Shown here piece after piece: positions 22,175-33,980 of a DNA stretch of 64,000 bases (position 1 is its first letter; each line of letters opens with the position of its first letter). The DNA lies in assembly GCA_018287875.1 (NCBI GenBank), contig JAGVVL010000013.1, positions 1,364,001-1,428,000 on the forward strand, given 5' to 3'. The translations under genes were made by a program, and so were the position numbers. The notes below the pieces were generated by a model that was given only the letters and a program-made list of their open reading frames with translations, searched no databases and was not told where the DNA came from. Source of the stretch: Nigrospora sphaerica (taxonomy: Eukaryota > Ascomycota > Sordariomycetes > Amphisphaeriales > Apiosporaceae).

Positions 22175-24403
22175 GACATAAACCACCTTCGATGGATGCT
22201 GCTTGTCGCTTGTCTTTGCGACGGCTGACCTTGATCCGCTCCTTAATTCGTGGATATACTTAATCAGACCATGTTGACCCTCGGCAGTGGTGTGTGTGAG
22301 AGAGAAAGAGAGACGGAGAGAGAACGAATCGTGACGAGATTGGCGTTGCGGGTTCCCACCCGCTGGCGGCCTCCTATGGACCTGTGATAAGGGGATGGCG
22401 GTTGCTTTTCTTGTCTACCTCCTGCTCGCGCTAAATCCACCGCGGTCCAATCACTCGGTCGCGTCTTATCCTATGCCAGATTGCTCCGTGGTATCAAGAA
22501 TCAGAGTTTCCGGCCCCTGGCCCTGCCGGCGCTACATCAAGCCCGCCCCTGTTGCGACAGGCCGCCTGCCGTACGGCCCTTGACTCCTGCACGCATGAGG
22601 TCATCTTCTCGACGGGCTCAGCATGCTGAGCGTTGCGCCCGGGGCGGCGGCTGCCCTCGTCCTGTCTGACGTCCCTGACCCCAGCGTCCATTTGCCGGCG
22701 GGGGCACTGGACGAGCTTACATCAGGCAAGAAGGCCGGGCTCCCGAGTCAGCCGTTTTGGTGGCTAAGCAGGCGTGGCCCCTGATAAGGTTGATTCCGGG
22801 GACTGGCCCGGCTCGGCAGCCTCTCCCCTTTGCCCCAATTCAGCCTGGCCTGGCCAGAATCGTATTGGCCAAAACTCTAAACGACATTAACCGGCGCCGC
22901 TACTGGGAAACGCGGTTATCCCTCGGGTCCGGAGCGGTGGACTGCCGTGGGCTCAAGATTACCAGATTCTGGTTTCAACACCTTCTTTCCGGGTCACCCG
23001 GCCGATCGGGGGAAACCAGTTTGGTCAATGGCGGCTTTGGGTCTCATTTGGCTACACCATCTGGCCACGCTCCTGCCCTCGGCTCTGCTGTGCGACGGTG
23101 ATATAAACCAAGGCGGCGCACGACGCGGGAATCTTGGGGAAGACGTGTTGGCGTACTTGGGCATCGCCGTGCCTTCTGCTTGCTACCCTGTATGTAGGTA
23201 ATGCAAGGTCCCGAGCTTCCATTATTCCAGACGTCTTCTGTGCGGCGCCGGCGCCGAGCTTATCGGAGCCTTCTCCACGCGTCAAGGCGGGGGTACCTGG
23301 GCCTCCGTCGTCCTCAGGCTGGTTCGGGCAGAGGAGGAGTCAGGGACTTTACCCTGGAGGCGGCCCAGCTTGCCCTGGTCAGGCGCAGACGCCGACGCCA
23401 CTGCATATGGGGGAGAGCGAGGAAAGAAGAATTAAGCATGCCTGAATGGAAGAGGAGGCAAGGGTCTTGTGCCGGGCAAACCCGGCCTCACTGACGATGA
23501 ACTCTGTTCGAAAGCAAGCCGAAGGTAAAGGCAGATTGCTTGCCTGGCACTGGGACGGACAGCCCCAAAAAGCAAACGGTTTTATGCCACCACCTGGGCC
23601 GCCGCACCACGCGTCTCTATCCTGGGGGTATGAATCGAACAAAGTTTCACTGCGCGTGATGCGGCGTGCAGTACCGGGCCCTTGGCTGCGTATCGAACCA
23701 CGTTCGGCCCCGGCTCCCTTCCCTATGGGGTACATGCCAGCATGCCAACCACGCTATCGTGGGCATCTGGCGTGCCCACTATCTGGTCCCCGGACTGGGT
23801 TCGGCACTGCGACGAGACGACGGGGGAGAGGAGGCCCAATGGAAGAGGAGAGAAGAGCGAAAGAGCCCAATCGGAACGGCTATGAGCAATCGTCAGCCCC
23901 GCCCCTTCCCCGCCCCCAGCGCCTAAGTCAATGTGCCACACCAGCAGAGGAAGGACGTTTCTCCCCCATAGCAGGCTATCTTATATCGTCGCAGCGGTCA
24001 AGGGCCCTCGTGAAGCCGAGAGTCGTACGCCCTGGTCCAGCACGCGCGATATCTCGCCGTGGCGCCGTGGGCTGCCCGTGTGGATAGCTCAGAACGGTCT
24101 CATAAAACGAAAGATCCACCCGTCGCCGCCGTCGGCCGTCTCTTACTACTCACCCACCATAGCAGAAACAGCTCTCGGTCGCGCCGACCTCCGGATTTCT
24201 CCCTTCCTTCATATCCATTCCTCCCCTTTTTCTTTCCCCGCTTTTCCCCCGTCGCTGGGACCCGTCCACTTTCTTCTGTATGCCTCCGCTGAGGCCCGGC
24301 GCGCCGTCGACTCCACGACCGATCCTCGTATTCCGCCGCCGACCCCGATATTGACACCGTGCTCTGGAACCCCCCGCCGGCCCCCTTCAACGACGCCGGT
24401 CGG
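22175..24403. other. Long intergenic region
   Basis: About 2.2 kb with no supported gene. It contains a purine-rich simple repeat (22289-22324). Its last 200 bases are pyrimidine-rich, as expected of the leader of the following gene. An open stretch at 23446-24087 is rich in Pro, Arg and Gly without motif and looks random. Confidence 0.5.
22289..22324. repeat. GT/GA simple sequence
   Basis: A short GTGTGTGAGAGAGA-type run, just 3' of the TPR gene. No function is suggested. Confidence 0.8.
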
Positions 24404-26273
24404 ATGGCCAGTGTCCCCCGCTACCCGGGCGCCGCCGCGCCGCCGCCCGGCGTCACGCCGGACCTCAAGAACCCCGTCGACGTACTGCACACGGTCAACC
24501 TCGTGGCCCAAATCCTTTCCATTGTGCTCATCTTCGTCTTCGTCCTACTACGGACATACGCCAAGGCCGTCCTGGCGCCCCCGTTCCTTCTGGATGACTG
24601 TACGTCTCTCTCCCGTCTCCCTATCACCGCCCTCCCCGCGAAAGAAAAGCTGGCATGACACCTATAGACATCTTGGGTGAGCGTGTGGGCTGACCGAGGT
24701 GGGGGGTACGCGCCAAAACTAGGGGCTTGTGTGGTGGCAGGGGTAAGTGAGCAAAAGCCCGCCCCTTCGTGCGCGTGCGCACGCAAATGACCCAACGCCG
24801 ACTTCGGATCGCTCATGGCCTTCCAAGATCCTCGCCATAGGGTATGGTACAACGGCCATCATGAGTACGCCGCTTCCCAGTCCCTAGGGTACGATTTCCC
24901 CTTTCCCCAGAAGGCTGACGCTTTCCCTCGCCAGTGTACCGCTATGGAGGCGGCTACCATGTATGGGATGTCTCGGTGGATGACTACGTGGGGTTTCTCA
25001 AGGTACGCACGGTGCGGTAGCGGTTTACCCCTTTCTTCCGGGACCCCTCCCCCGCGGCGTGGGGGAGGGGAAATGGGGGGAAATGGGGGCAGGGATGACC
25101 TAAGGGAAGCTGACAAAAGTTCGCGCGGGCGGGCCCCCCCCGGCCGGGGGACTCGCAAACGGGCGATGATTTGCAAAAACAGTCCCTCTACGCCGACACG
25201 ATTGTCTACGGGCCCAATGCCTACTTCACCAAGGCAGCGCTGCTGCTGGTGATTGCGCGCGTGTTCCACAGCTTTACGGCGACGCGCATGTTGGCGTACG
25301 CGCTCATGGGCGTCATGGCGGGCTACTACGTGCCAGTGCTGTTCATCAAGATTAATGTGTGCCGGCCCATCGCGGCGTTTTGGGCGCCGCCGCTGTCGCC
25401 CTCGTCGCAGACCGTCGCCGCGGCGGGCGCGCCCGGGCCCGACGATGACGGCGCCGCCGCCACCTGCATTGACCAGGCCGACCTCTTCGTCGCCGACACC
25501 GTCCTCAGCGCCCTTACCGATTTCGCCGTCCTCGCCTTGCCCATCCCCGCCACCATGTCGCTGCGCCTGTCCCTGCGCCGCCGCATCCGTGTCTGGGCCA
25601 TGCTCGGCCTCGGCGGCGTCGCAACCCTCGCCAGCATCGTGCGCATGATCATCGTCATCCGCATGCGCAACGTCACGGACCAGACGCTCGAGTTTGTGCG
25701 CTTCAACCTGCTTGGGTAAGTAACGTAGCTCGCCAAGCCCCTTAGTCCTCGTCCCTTTCACCCTCCCCCTTCCCGCCCGTGATCCGTCTCTCCCCTTCTC
25801 TTGCCCGCTTCCCGCGCTCCCGCCTCTTCACACACCAACGGAAACAACCCACTTACACGCACCGCCCTCCCCCCGAGGGGCGGGAGGGACGCCAAATAAC
25901 CACAGCACGGCCGAAGTGACCATCGGGCTTATCTGCGCGTGCCTGCCGGCGCTCAACATCGTGCACACGCGGTGGCAGCAGCTGCGGCGGGGACCGGCGA
26001 GCGAGGGTCGGGGGCGCGTCAGGGGACGGCGCGTCGGCGGGCGCGACGCCGCCCAAGGGCACGCGGCTGCGCACCCTCAAGTTCCTGCACGGCAGCCGCC
26101 TGCGCACGGCCCCGCCCCTCAGCACCGCCGCCGTCGTCACCACCACCGAAACCGTCACCACCGACGCATCCCGCCTCGACGGCAAACGCGCCGCCTCCGC
26201 CTGCGGCGACGCCTGCGGCGACGCCTGCCCGCGCCCGTGCACCCACGTTGTCGAGGGCGTCTCGGCCGTGTAA
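24404..26273 (+). CDS. Fungal rhodopsin-type (SAT4/Pth11-like) integral membrane protein, intron-rich, C-terminal frame uncertain
   Basis: Predicted seven-helix membrane protein of the fungal rhodopsin-domain group, whose members include putative receptors. Secure exons: 24404..24599 (first helix, then FLLDD), 24935..25002 (RYGGGYHVWDV), 25183..25715 (ADTIVYGPNAYFTK and several helices) and 25906 onward (AEVTIGLICACLPALN). Between 24600 and 24934 phase can be kept only with two tiny exons, about 24668..24676 (9 nt) and 24841..24864 (24 nt); this part is tentative. After about 26000 the good frame shifts by one base: the downstream frame reads PPKGTRLRTLKFLHGSRL and ends at the TAA at 26271 with a Cys-rich ACGDACGDACPRPC tail. 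A G-rich run near 26007-26013 may hide an indel. The ligand is unknown. Confidence 0.75.
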
Positions 26274-27506
26274 GGCCCGGGAAAGGTGGGGAGGAAGGGG
26301 AGGGCGGTATTGTAATGCGAGGAATGGAAGGGATCGGGGCGGGGTCGGTCGCGGAGTGGAAGGAATGTATTATACCTTTGTTTATCTCGCACGTTAAGAA
26401 TTCGCAGGAATAGAAACTACAACTGGGGTATATGGTCTGACATCACTTTCTATCAGGGGCTGTTTCACCAGGATACTGCCCTCGAAGGGCTGGGAGAAGG
26501 CAAAGGCTTTGCTCGCCTCTCCAGGCGGACCGTACGTACCCGCCGTTCCCGTGCCGCGTTATTCAACCAGCAACCTCTTTCCTCCAAATGTTGCGTCGGG
26601 GCTTCCCGAGCTCGCTCTACGCCTGCAAACGGTTAGCCAGCCTGCACGAGAACGGTTTCCTCTACGGAAAAGCGAGCATGACGAGCGGACTTCAAAAGTA
26701 TAGTGCCACGCTTCGTCTCTACGCCCTCGTTGCCCGATCCGCCTCCCGAGCTCCGAGTGCCGGCGGAAGGTAGTCTCTACTCACACCGGATAAAACGGCC
26801 ACGGGCATAGCCATTGGAAACCAAGAGAAAGCACCCAATGTCTACAAAGCCACTTCCCAACCAACACACTAAAGACACCACGTGGACCAGACACCTACCC
26901 CCTAGCCTCCCGCCGTCGAGCTCGCCGCCGTCGAAAGGCAAAGCACTCGACCATGCCGTCCCTCCCAGTTGTTACGCATGGGTACCCCGTGGGCCGCGCC
27001 GAAGGGGACCCCGGAATGATAAACCCCCGGACGGACAGGGAAACGGCATTCTCCAACAAAGTTTAAAAAAGCCCTGAACCCTCCATGGCGTTCCCGGCGA
27101 CGGCTTGTCGACCCAACGGCCCGGGCCCCTAATTTCTCAACATTAAGGTTTGGGTGGCCAGCTAATAAGCGATGAGGTCTCGGTGTGACGTCTCATTGGA
27201 TGGGAACTGACGTAGGGCGGTTCGGGCCGGGCTACGCCGCCTCGTCCCCATGGGGAGACGGGGTTGTGGGGGGGCGGTAATGGATGATGCGTCACGAGGA
27301 AAAGAAAGTCTCAAGTGTAAATAGGTATGTACTAGTATTGCAGGCCCGTTTCTACGTATCGGCGTACTGTCTCCGTCTCAGGCGTAAATGCCCTTCCATT
27401 GTGCATTGCGCCTGTGCCCGATTCCAAGGTTGAACGCCATTTTCCGTAACCGTCGTGAATATCTTTCCCGGTCCTCCCCCCGGGCTTGGTGGGGGCGGTT
27501 TCCCCC
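26274..27506. other. Convergent intergenic region
   Basis: About 1.2 kb between convergent genes. No supported frame, RNA gene or repeat is seen. Confidence 0.5.
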
Positions 27507-28103
27507 TCAGTTGGCCGAGTACAGGCAGGCGACGGGCTCCGTCTCGACGCGGACCTGGGCCTGGATGCGGGTGCAGTTGGAGTAGCCCGAGGGGTTGTCG
27601 ATGCCGACGTAGGGCAGGACGCGGTACGAGCCGAGGGCGTGGCCGGGGCAGGCGAGGAAGGCGTCGCTGCCGCCAAAGGTGAGGAGGCCGCGGGCGGCGT
27701 CGACGGCCCAGCCGGCGCGCTCGGCGTTGCGCGGCGCCGGCTGCACGCCCGTCGTGTAGGCCATGTCGCCCTGGCCCATGCCCGAGCGGTCGACGAAGAG
27801 GTCCTGCTTCGGGAAGTCGTTGCTGTAGAGCGACAGCGTGCCGCCCGCCGCCTTGTTGAGATCGAAGGTGGCGCGGCCCGGCTGCGCGCCGCGGTCGCAC
27901 CCGGCGTCCTGCCACGTCATCTTGGTGAAGATGAGGTTGTTCATGGCGTTCCAGGGCGTGCCGTCCACCTCGCTGCCGGGCGCCACCGTTATTACGCTGA
28001 AGATGCTGATGTCCGGGTTGGGCGTGCCGGGCACCTGGGGCGCCGGGGCGGCCAGGGCGCCGGTGGCGGCGGCGGCAGTGAGGGCAAGGGTGGTGAAGTG
28101 CAT
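27507..28103 (-). CDS. Secreted cell-wall protein, PhiA-like
   Basis: Small secreted protein of 198 residues without introns. A signal peptide (about residues 1-18, ending ALAAP) is followed by a compact domain. It has YSNDFPKQDLFVDRSGMGQG, close to the diagnostic VDRSGMGQG stretch of the Aspergillus PhiA cell-wall protein family, then LTFGG, FLACPG and a late NCTRIQ with a C-terminal Cys. PhiA-type proteins are abundant wall components linked to conidiophore development; that role here is by family only. A TATATA element lies about 150 bases upstream. There is no GPI signal at the C-terminus. Confidence 0.85.
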   Translation of the reverse strand: MHFTTLALTAAAATGALAAPAPQVPGTPNPDISIFSVITVAPGSEVDGTPWNAMNNLIFTKMTWQDAGCDRGAQPGRATFDLNKAAGGTLSLYSNDFPKQDLFVDRSGMGQGDMAYTTGVQPAPRNAERAGWAVDAARGLLTFGGSDAFLACPGHALGSYRVLPYVGIDNPSGYSNCTRIQAQVRVETEPVACLYSAN

Positions 28104-28250
28104 CGTGACGGTGAGATGGGCGATAACGATTGTCGGTAGTTGGATATTAGGGCTATTAAGCGAGAGTGCAGAGCAAGTAACGATTGTGTAGAGGCCGAGA
28201 AGGGTGAAGAGGGAAAAAGATGGTGATGTGGAAGGGCGAGGGCGGCAACG

Positions 28251-28256
28251 TATATA
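28251..28256 (-). promoter_or_regulatory. TATA box of PhiA-like gene
   Basis: TATATA about 148 bases upstream of the start at 28103, a usual distance for a highly expressed fungal secreted protein gene. Confidence 0.5.
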
Positions 28257-28831
28257 GTAGTTAGCACACCCGAGTTGCGCAGATGGCAGGTGTTCTGGGT
28301 GGTTACATCCTGTGCCCCAAAACGGTGGTAGTGGCCGTTAGGGGGAGTAAACAGTGCACCTACTGCGTAAAGTGCCCTCGGCGTACGCAGTAGTGCCCTT
28401 GGCCAGGGCCCCATCCAGAGGGCATTCAGGTTGCATTGCATCCAATATTCGTATTGAATGCGGGCAAACGGCCAGCCGAAGTGGAGTGCAGACCACCCCC
28501 CGTCTCGGATCTCCTTCTCGCCTACACAGTTACCGTGTAGGACTACCAGATGGTAACCCCCGTGCAAAGCCGGTTTCGCTGGTTTCGGAGGCGGGCCCGG
28601 CTGGTTCTGGAACCTCAATGGAAGCCTGTGCGCTGGGAACTCAGCCACCGTTGCGGGCGCTTGTGATGAACCTCTCTGGGTCGCTTAGCCGGTATTGTAA
28701 CGGCGTGGGCGCCTCGCCTCGTATTAGGGGGGGCTTTGCCACTGCATCGCGCATGCATCCATCAATCCAACCGTCGTGGCAAGTTCTTCTTTTTTCTTTC
28801 CTGGTTTCTCGGCCGACGTGACCTCTGTCGG

Positions 28832-28887
28832 CCGAACAGACAGGAAAGACATTCGTCGTCCGAACAGACATGAAATCCATTCGTCGT
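28832..28887. repeat. Two 28-bp tandem units
   Basis: Two adjacent 28-base units beginning CCGAACAGACA and ending ATTCGTCGT differ at about three positions. Too short to class. Confidence 0.7.
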
Positions 28888-29858
28888 CCGACGGACTGGG
28901 CGGGCGGGGGCATTGCGTTGCGCCCTTCGCTCTCCTGCGCTGCGCCCTGCCGGCCGACCATCGCCGGTGGAGAGACTTCATGCGTGCGCCTTGGCCAAAG
29001 CCTTGGATGTGTCAACCCCGGCCCTGCATCACTTTTACGGGGAATTGGCATGCCATTCTTTGTCGTTCCTTTACGCCGAGGCCGGGGAATCTTCACCTTC
29101 CACCCGTCGCTAAAAAATAGCAAAAACGGAGCCGGTGACGGTGCCCTGGTTTCCTGTGATACCCTGATTCATCGTGATGCCCCGCCCCCCCTGCGTCTCT
29201 CCCGCAATGGGCAACCGTCCCATCCCGACCCACCTCACGACCACCTCGCGCCACCCTTGGCCAATGCAACTCCAGCTCACCCACCGCCGGCACATCTTCC
29301 AGACCATCGTGGAGCCTCGGCTCTGTCCGTTACCCGCTCCACTACCTATTTTCTGCCCAGTTTTGCGACCGTAGCGGCACTGCCATATTCCTGCACAAAT
29401 GTGTGTCTCTGGTATTGATCAGCGAGCGGCTGTGTCTTCGGGGCCCGGGTCTGCTGTACGGGTCACGTCATGGTATTGTTGGGTTGTTGGCTCCTACCCA
29501 ATACCAGCCGGCGAGAGGCCGGAGTCAATCTGATGGGAATGCGACAGTCGCCGGGACTGGGCGATGAGGACTGGGTGGAGAACGGGGCCGAAGACGGATG
29601 GTCGAACATTAGACACAGCTCTTCTTATCGTGTACGACGCAGAGGAAGAGAAGGCTCGTGTATACAGTAGCATCATATTAGCTCGAGGCGCCATCTCTTG
29701 CGTTTGGCCAGGGCGTGGCATGTGTCCTTCCCGTTACTATCTAGTCGCCACAAAAAACTTTTCGAAACCGACTCCACACGGCGATAACTTCACAACCACG
29801 ACTCTGAAACCCACCGGATAGCCCGGAAACAGTTCCTAGGGCCCCAATTACCCTAGAA

Positions 29859-31200
29859 ATGGTCGATTCACCACCCTCGAGGCAAAGCGCGGGTGGTGAG
29901 AGCCTCCAACGGCCCGCCCCACCGCTTGAGCTATCGCCTCCGGACTCGAGAACGCCATCGCCAAGCAGCCTCACAGCACCTAGACCTGGTCTAGATGCCA
30001 TACGCAGCGCGGTCAACAGCTTCAAACGCTTCCTAGCCGGTGAACCGGATATGGCAGCTATAGCCGCAGCCGCCCAGACCGCCATTCCGATCCTAGAGGC
30101 GGCCCAGACAGCCGAGGGGCCAAACAGCTGCACTAGCATCGAAAAGCGCATCAACGCCATCGAGAACACGCTACAGGCTATCCATAAAGACATTAAAGCC
30201 CCTAAGACGTACGCAGCTGCTGCTTCCACTATAACTGCTACCCCCGCACCTAAAGCCCCCTAGACAGCCAAGGCACTGCCTCCACGGCAGGAACGAGAGA
30301 TCACAGTTAAGGCCGCAGAGGCAGAAGGACGCACCTACGCAGAGATCGTACGTAAGATCAACGCCGCCGCAGGGAGAGAGGCAGCAGTAGCAGCTCGGAA
30401 GCTCCCCAGTGGAGACTACGCTGTTACATACAAAACAACAGCAGAGAAACAGGCCTTGGAAGCCGACCTAGCTTAGACCGCCGAGGCCTTCGGAGAGAAC
30501 GCCTCTATCCAGAAGAGAAAGATCCTGGTGGTAGCCCATGGCATCAACAAGGAAGCCGCAGAAACAAACCTAGGACAGCTAGGAACCCAGCTTCGGAACC
30601 AACCAGGAGGCCCTATCGACGTCCTAGAAGCAAAGCTCCCTCGCAACGCCAAGACGTCGTCCAGGAAGGTCACGACCCTATATATCGCCGTCGCTACTAT
30701 TCAGTAAGCAGAGCAGCTATGCCGAGACGGCCTTATCTGGCAGTACAGGTACTATCCATGTGAGCCTTTCGCCGAAGGAGCGCAACTTAAGCAGTGCTAC
30801 CACTGCTATCGATACGGATATATTGCCCGAGTCTGCCGTCACGCACGAAGGTGCGGACTCTGCTCTTCGACTAAGCATAACGATAAAGAATGCCCCGAAA
30901 CGGAGAACCAAAGCCGATACTGCTATCCTATATATCGAGGACCACACACGGCGTGGTCTAAGGACTGCCCAGTCCGCTAAGAGCAGGCCCAGATCGCCAA
31001 GGCTACTTATATCACGAGACCGAAGGGATTCGCACTGCCCCCGTAAGAACCCCCTAAGCCAACAGCCGAAGACTAGCAGACAGTACAGCCGCGGAAGCGT
31101 CGAGCAACCAGCTGCCGTACTAGAAGCACTGGCAGAGCCCGTAGCAGAACCCACGAAGCAATAGACGACATGGATATCGAAACGCCGGAATCTACATAGG
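29859..31200 (+). pseudogene. LINE ORF1 (gag-like, zinc knuckles), interrupted
   Basis: Starts with ATG at 29859. The first 134 codons are open, then TAG codons (first at about 30261) recur in the same frame. The N-terminal part is Pro/Ser-rich followed by a helical region. Near 30780-30980 there are three CCHC-type knuckles (CYHCYRYGY, CGLCSSTKHNDKEC and a CYP-type third), the usual nucleic-acid binding end of LINE ORF1 proteins. Several stops replace Gln codons. Confidence 0.85.
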
Positions 31201-31219
31201 ACAGCATCCACGCCCGCCA

Positions 31220-33802
31220 ATGACAGCTCTAAGGATCCTACACTAGAACACGCGGAAAAGCAAGAAAGCGCAGATACCGGCGGTCGAGGCTATCTACGAA
31301 GAGTACGACGTTCTAGCTATACAAGAGCCCTGGAAGAACCCGCATATACCGACTACCTACTGCCCGAGATCCTCTCCGTACTACCTTCTCTATGCCACCG
31401 AGGGAGGCAGAGCATGCATCTACATTAATAAGAAGTACCCCCCAGCGCAGTGGACTTACGAGGCGCAGCCAGACAGGTGTCACCTCACGATCCAGCTACC
31501 TGACGGTCCCCTAACGGTTGTCTGCATATACTCGCCTTCCCCTGGGTCCACCAGCAGATCGGACCTGCCAGCTATCGAAGCGCTCTATGCCGAACCCCAG
31601 CTAAGACGAACAGTCCTCGTGGGAGACTTCAACGTCCACCACCCCGTCTAGGGAGGATACAACGTCCGGCCCTATAGAGCGGCCGATAAGCTGCTCCAGC
31701 TAGCAGAATCCTGGAGGCTCCAGCTGATCACACCTCCTGGAACACCGACATGGACTCGAAAAGGATACGCAGACTCTACGATCGACCTAGCGTGGGCCAC
31801 GGACGATCTCCGGGCTGCGTACGACGGGTATGCTCTATATGCTGGATCCGACCACCTCCCACAGGTGATACGCGTGGCCGGAACTCGAAGCGATCCTCAG
31901 GATAGACCGCGACGCAGCTAGAAAACAGCCGATTACGACCAAGCGAAGGCAGAAGCGGCACACCTACCGCAGCCAGGGCTACTTAAGACACCAGAAGAGA
32001 TCGACGGATACACCGAAATGTTAACCAAAGAGCTAACCCGGATAGCCAACCTCGCGGCACCCCCCCGTCGCTTTAAAGGGAGAGGCAAGGCCTAGTGGAA
32101 TCGTAATATAAAGGAGTTTATAGAAGAGGAGAGAAGAGCCTAGCGGACATGGCTTTCCGACAGAACGGACGCAGCCTGGCGAGCCCTCCGACAAGCATCT
32201 CTATCGAAAAAGAAGGCAATCCGCGAAGCGAAAACATCGACCTGGAGAAGCATACTACACGAGGCCTCCAGCCAGCCAGCTGGTGTCTGGAGCATCGCAA
32301 GATGGGCCAGAACTGAAGGGGCTGCGCCGCCGCTTCCCCCAGCTGTCCCCACGCTCTATACACCGTAAGGCGAAGCAACGACGCATAAGGAGAAAGCAGA
32401 GGCCTTCCGCGTAAGGTTCTATCCTCCTCCTAAAGCTACGCCGACTGGTTTCCGAATAATAAACCGGCTCGCACCGCCTCTTAATATCGATTACGAGGTC
32501 ACAACGGAGCAAGTACAGGACGTCCTTACTAAGGCCGGACAGTGGAAAGCGCCTAGACCAGACCAGCTCCCAAATAGATTCCTAAAGCGTCTAGGAAAGC
32601 CACTTTACCGAGCTCTAGCCTCTCTAACAGAGGCATGCTGGCGTATAGGATATTATCCTAGAGCGTTCCGGAAAGCAGTCACCGTTATCCTTCGGAAACC
32701 AGGAAAGCAGCCGAGCGAGTACCACCAAGCCGGCGGATGGAGACCTATCGCCCTGCTCAACACCATAGGCAAGGCGATCGAGAGCCTGCTAGCGCAACGG
32801 CTAGCCAGCTTTGCCGAAGAGAACGGACTCCTCCTAGACGAACAGATAGGTAACCGGAAAGGTCGTTCCACGGAGACTGCTCTGCGGCTACTAACGAACC
32901 TAGTTTGTACGGCCTGGAAGTATAAGGGCACAGCAACCCTCCTCTCGCTGGATATCTCGGGAGCTTTCGACTCCGTCGACTATGGAAGGCTCCTCGCTAA
33001 CCTACAAGTAGTAAGGGTCCCTATATAGACTATTAACTGGATCCGAAGCTTCCTATTTAACCGATTAACAACGCTGTTATTCGATAGCCAGAAATCGGAT
33101 AAGATCCCGGTCCTAGCCGGCGTTCCGTAAGGCTCGCCCCTGTCACCTATTCTCTTCTGCCTCTATATAGCTGGTCTTTATAAAGCTCTCCGTGCCGTCC
33201 CAGGGATAGCTGCTATAGCTTTCGCAGACGACACGAACCTCGTGGGCTTCGGCTTAAACCCAGAGCAGACCTGCGAGCAGCTAGAAGCCGCTTACAGGGT
33301 TTGCAAAGAATAGGCAGTCAGCTATAGCATGACCTTTGCAGTTAAGAAATACCACTTGGTCCACTTCTCCCGAAGACGGAAGGGTCCGGACACGAAAATA
33401 GCCCTGGAAGGCCACGAAATTAAGCCAGAAGACTCCTGCCGCGTCCTCGGCATCCAGGTGGATAGACGCCTCCGCTGGGACACCCACATCCAGTCGATCT
33501 CTAAGAAGATGGCAACGTATGTCTATACCCTGGACCGCATAGCAGCCTCGACATGGGGTGCGTCCCTCCAGCGAGCCCGCCAAGTCTACATAGCCGTCGT
33601 GCGGTCTGCTATAGGCTATGGAGCCTCAGAATGGCACCACCACATCTCGAAAAGCAGGGCTAAGACACTAGGCGATATCCAGACCGAGTGCCTCCGCAAG
33701 GTCACAGGGGCTTTCAAGGCGACAGCAGCCACGACACTAGAAACAGAAGCCTACGTATCGCCCCTAGAGGTATGGGATGCCGCCCTTGCCACCAAAGTAT
33801 AG
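31220..33802 (+). pseudogene. LINE ORF2 (endonuclease-reverse transcriptase), interrupted
   Basis: Begins with ATG at 31220, just after ORF1 in another frame. The endonuclease part shows LAIQEPWKNP, VVCIYSPSP, LVGDFNVHH and GSDHLP. The reverse transcriptase part shows WRPIALLN, LLSLDISGAFDSV, GVP-stop-GSPLSP and the catalytic AFADDTNLV. In-frame stops include 31244-31246, 31649-31651, 33026-33028, 33128-33130 and 33311-33313. The last open part (from 33329) covers the thumb region. It cannot make a working enzyme. Confidence 0.9.
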
Positions 33803-33980
33803 CTTTTGCTCAATCGCTGCCTGATGCAGAGCATAATGGCGCTAAAGTCAGGGTAGGCGACCTGAGGTCCCGTGCGGCGCGGCAGCTTCAAGCAAATACA
33901 AGTAGCTAGGCTTCATGTGCTTAGCGACGAGCAGCTGGCCGGTCTTTGGTGTCCCCCCCATAAAGCGGCCTGCAGCATGT

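Larger units (their letters stand above)
28104..29739. other. Long intergenic region up to the LINE
   Basis: About 1.6 kb with the PhiA-like gene promoter at the left, a 28-bp tandem duplication in the middle and the LINE at the right. No supported gene is seen. Confidence 0.5.
29740..33980 (+). mobile_element. LINE (non-LTR) retrotransposon, probably Tad-like, RIP-damaged
   Basis: About 4.2 kb with the order gag-like ORF1, endonuclease, reverse transcriptase on one strand and no LTRs, as in fungal LINEs. In-frame TAG/TAA codons interrupt both ORFs. Where family context shows the lost residue it is Gln or Trp (for example GVP-stop-GSPLSP in the RT), as expected of C-to-T changes on either strand. 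No poly(A) tail or target-site duplication could be fixed, so the ends are approximate. The 3' side appears cut near 33.9 kb, before or within an RNase H region. It starts the repeat-rich island. Confidence 0.9.

Noticed and set aside
20921..22186. 421-codon minus-strand frame opposite the TPR protein
   Set aside because: Its composition (Gly, Val, Leu, His without motifs) mirrors the GC-rich plus-strand gene; the plus strand has family motifs and a better start.
23446..24087. 213-codon plus-strand frame before the rhodopsin-type gene
   Set aside because: It has no motif and Pro/Arg/Gly-rich random-looking composition, in a region that is probably promoter and leader.
29859..33802. Reassigned stop codons (TAG/TAA read as Gln) in the retroelement
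   Set aside because: Some stops fall at Trp positions, and all intact genes in the window use TAA, TAG and TGA as ordinary stops. C:G-to-T:A mutation explains the pattern better.
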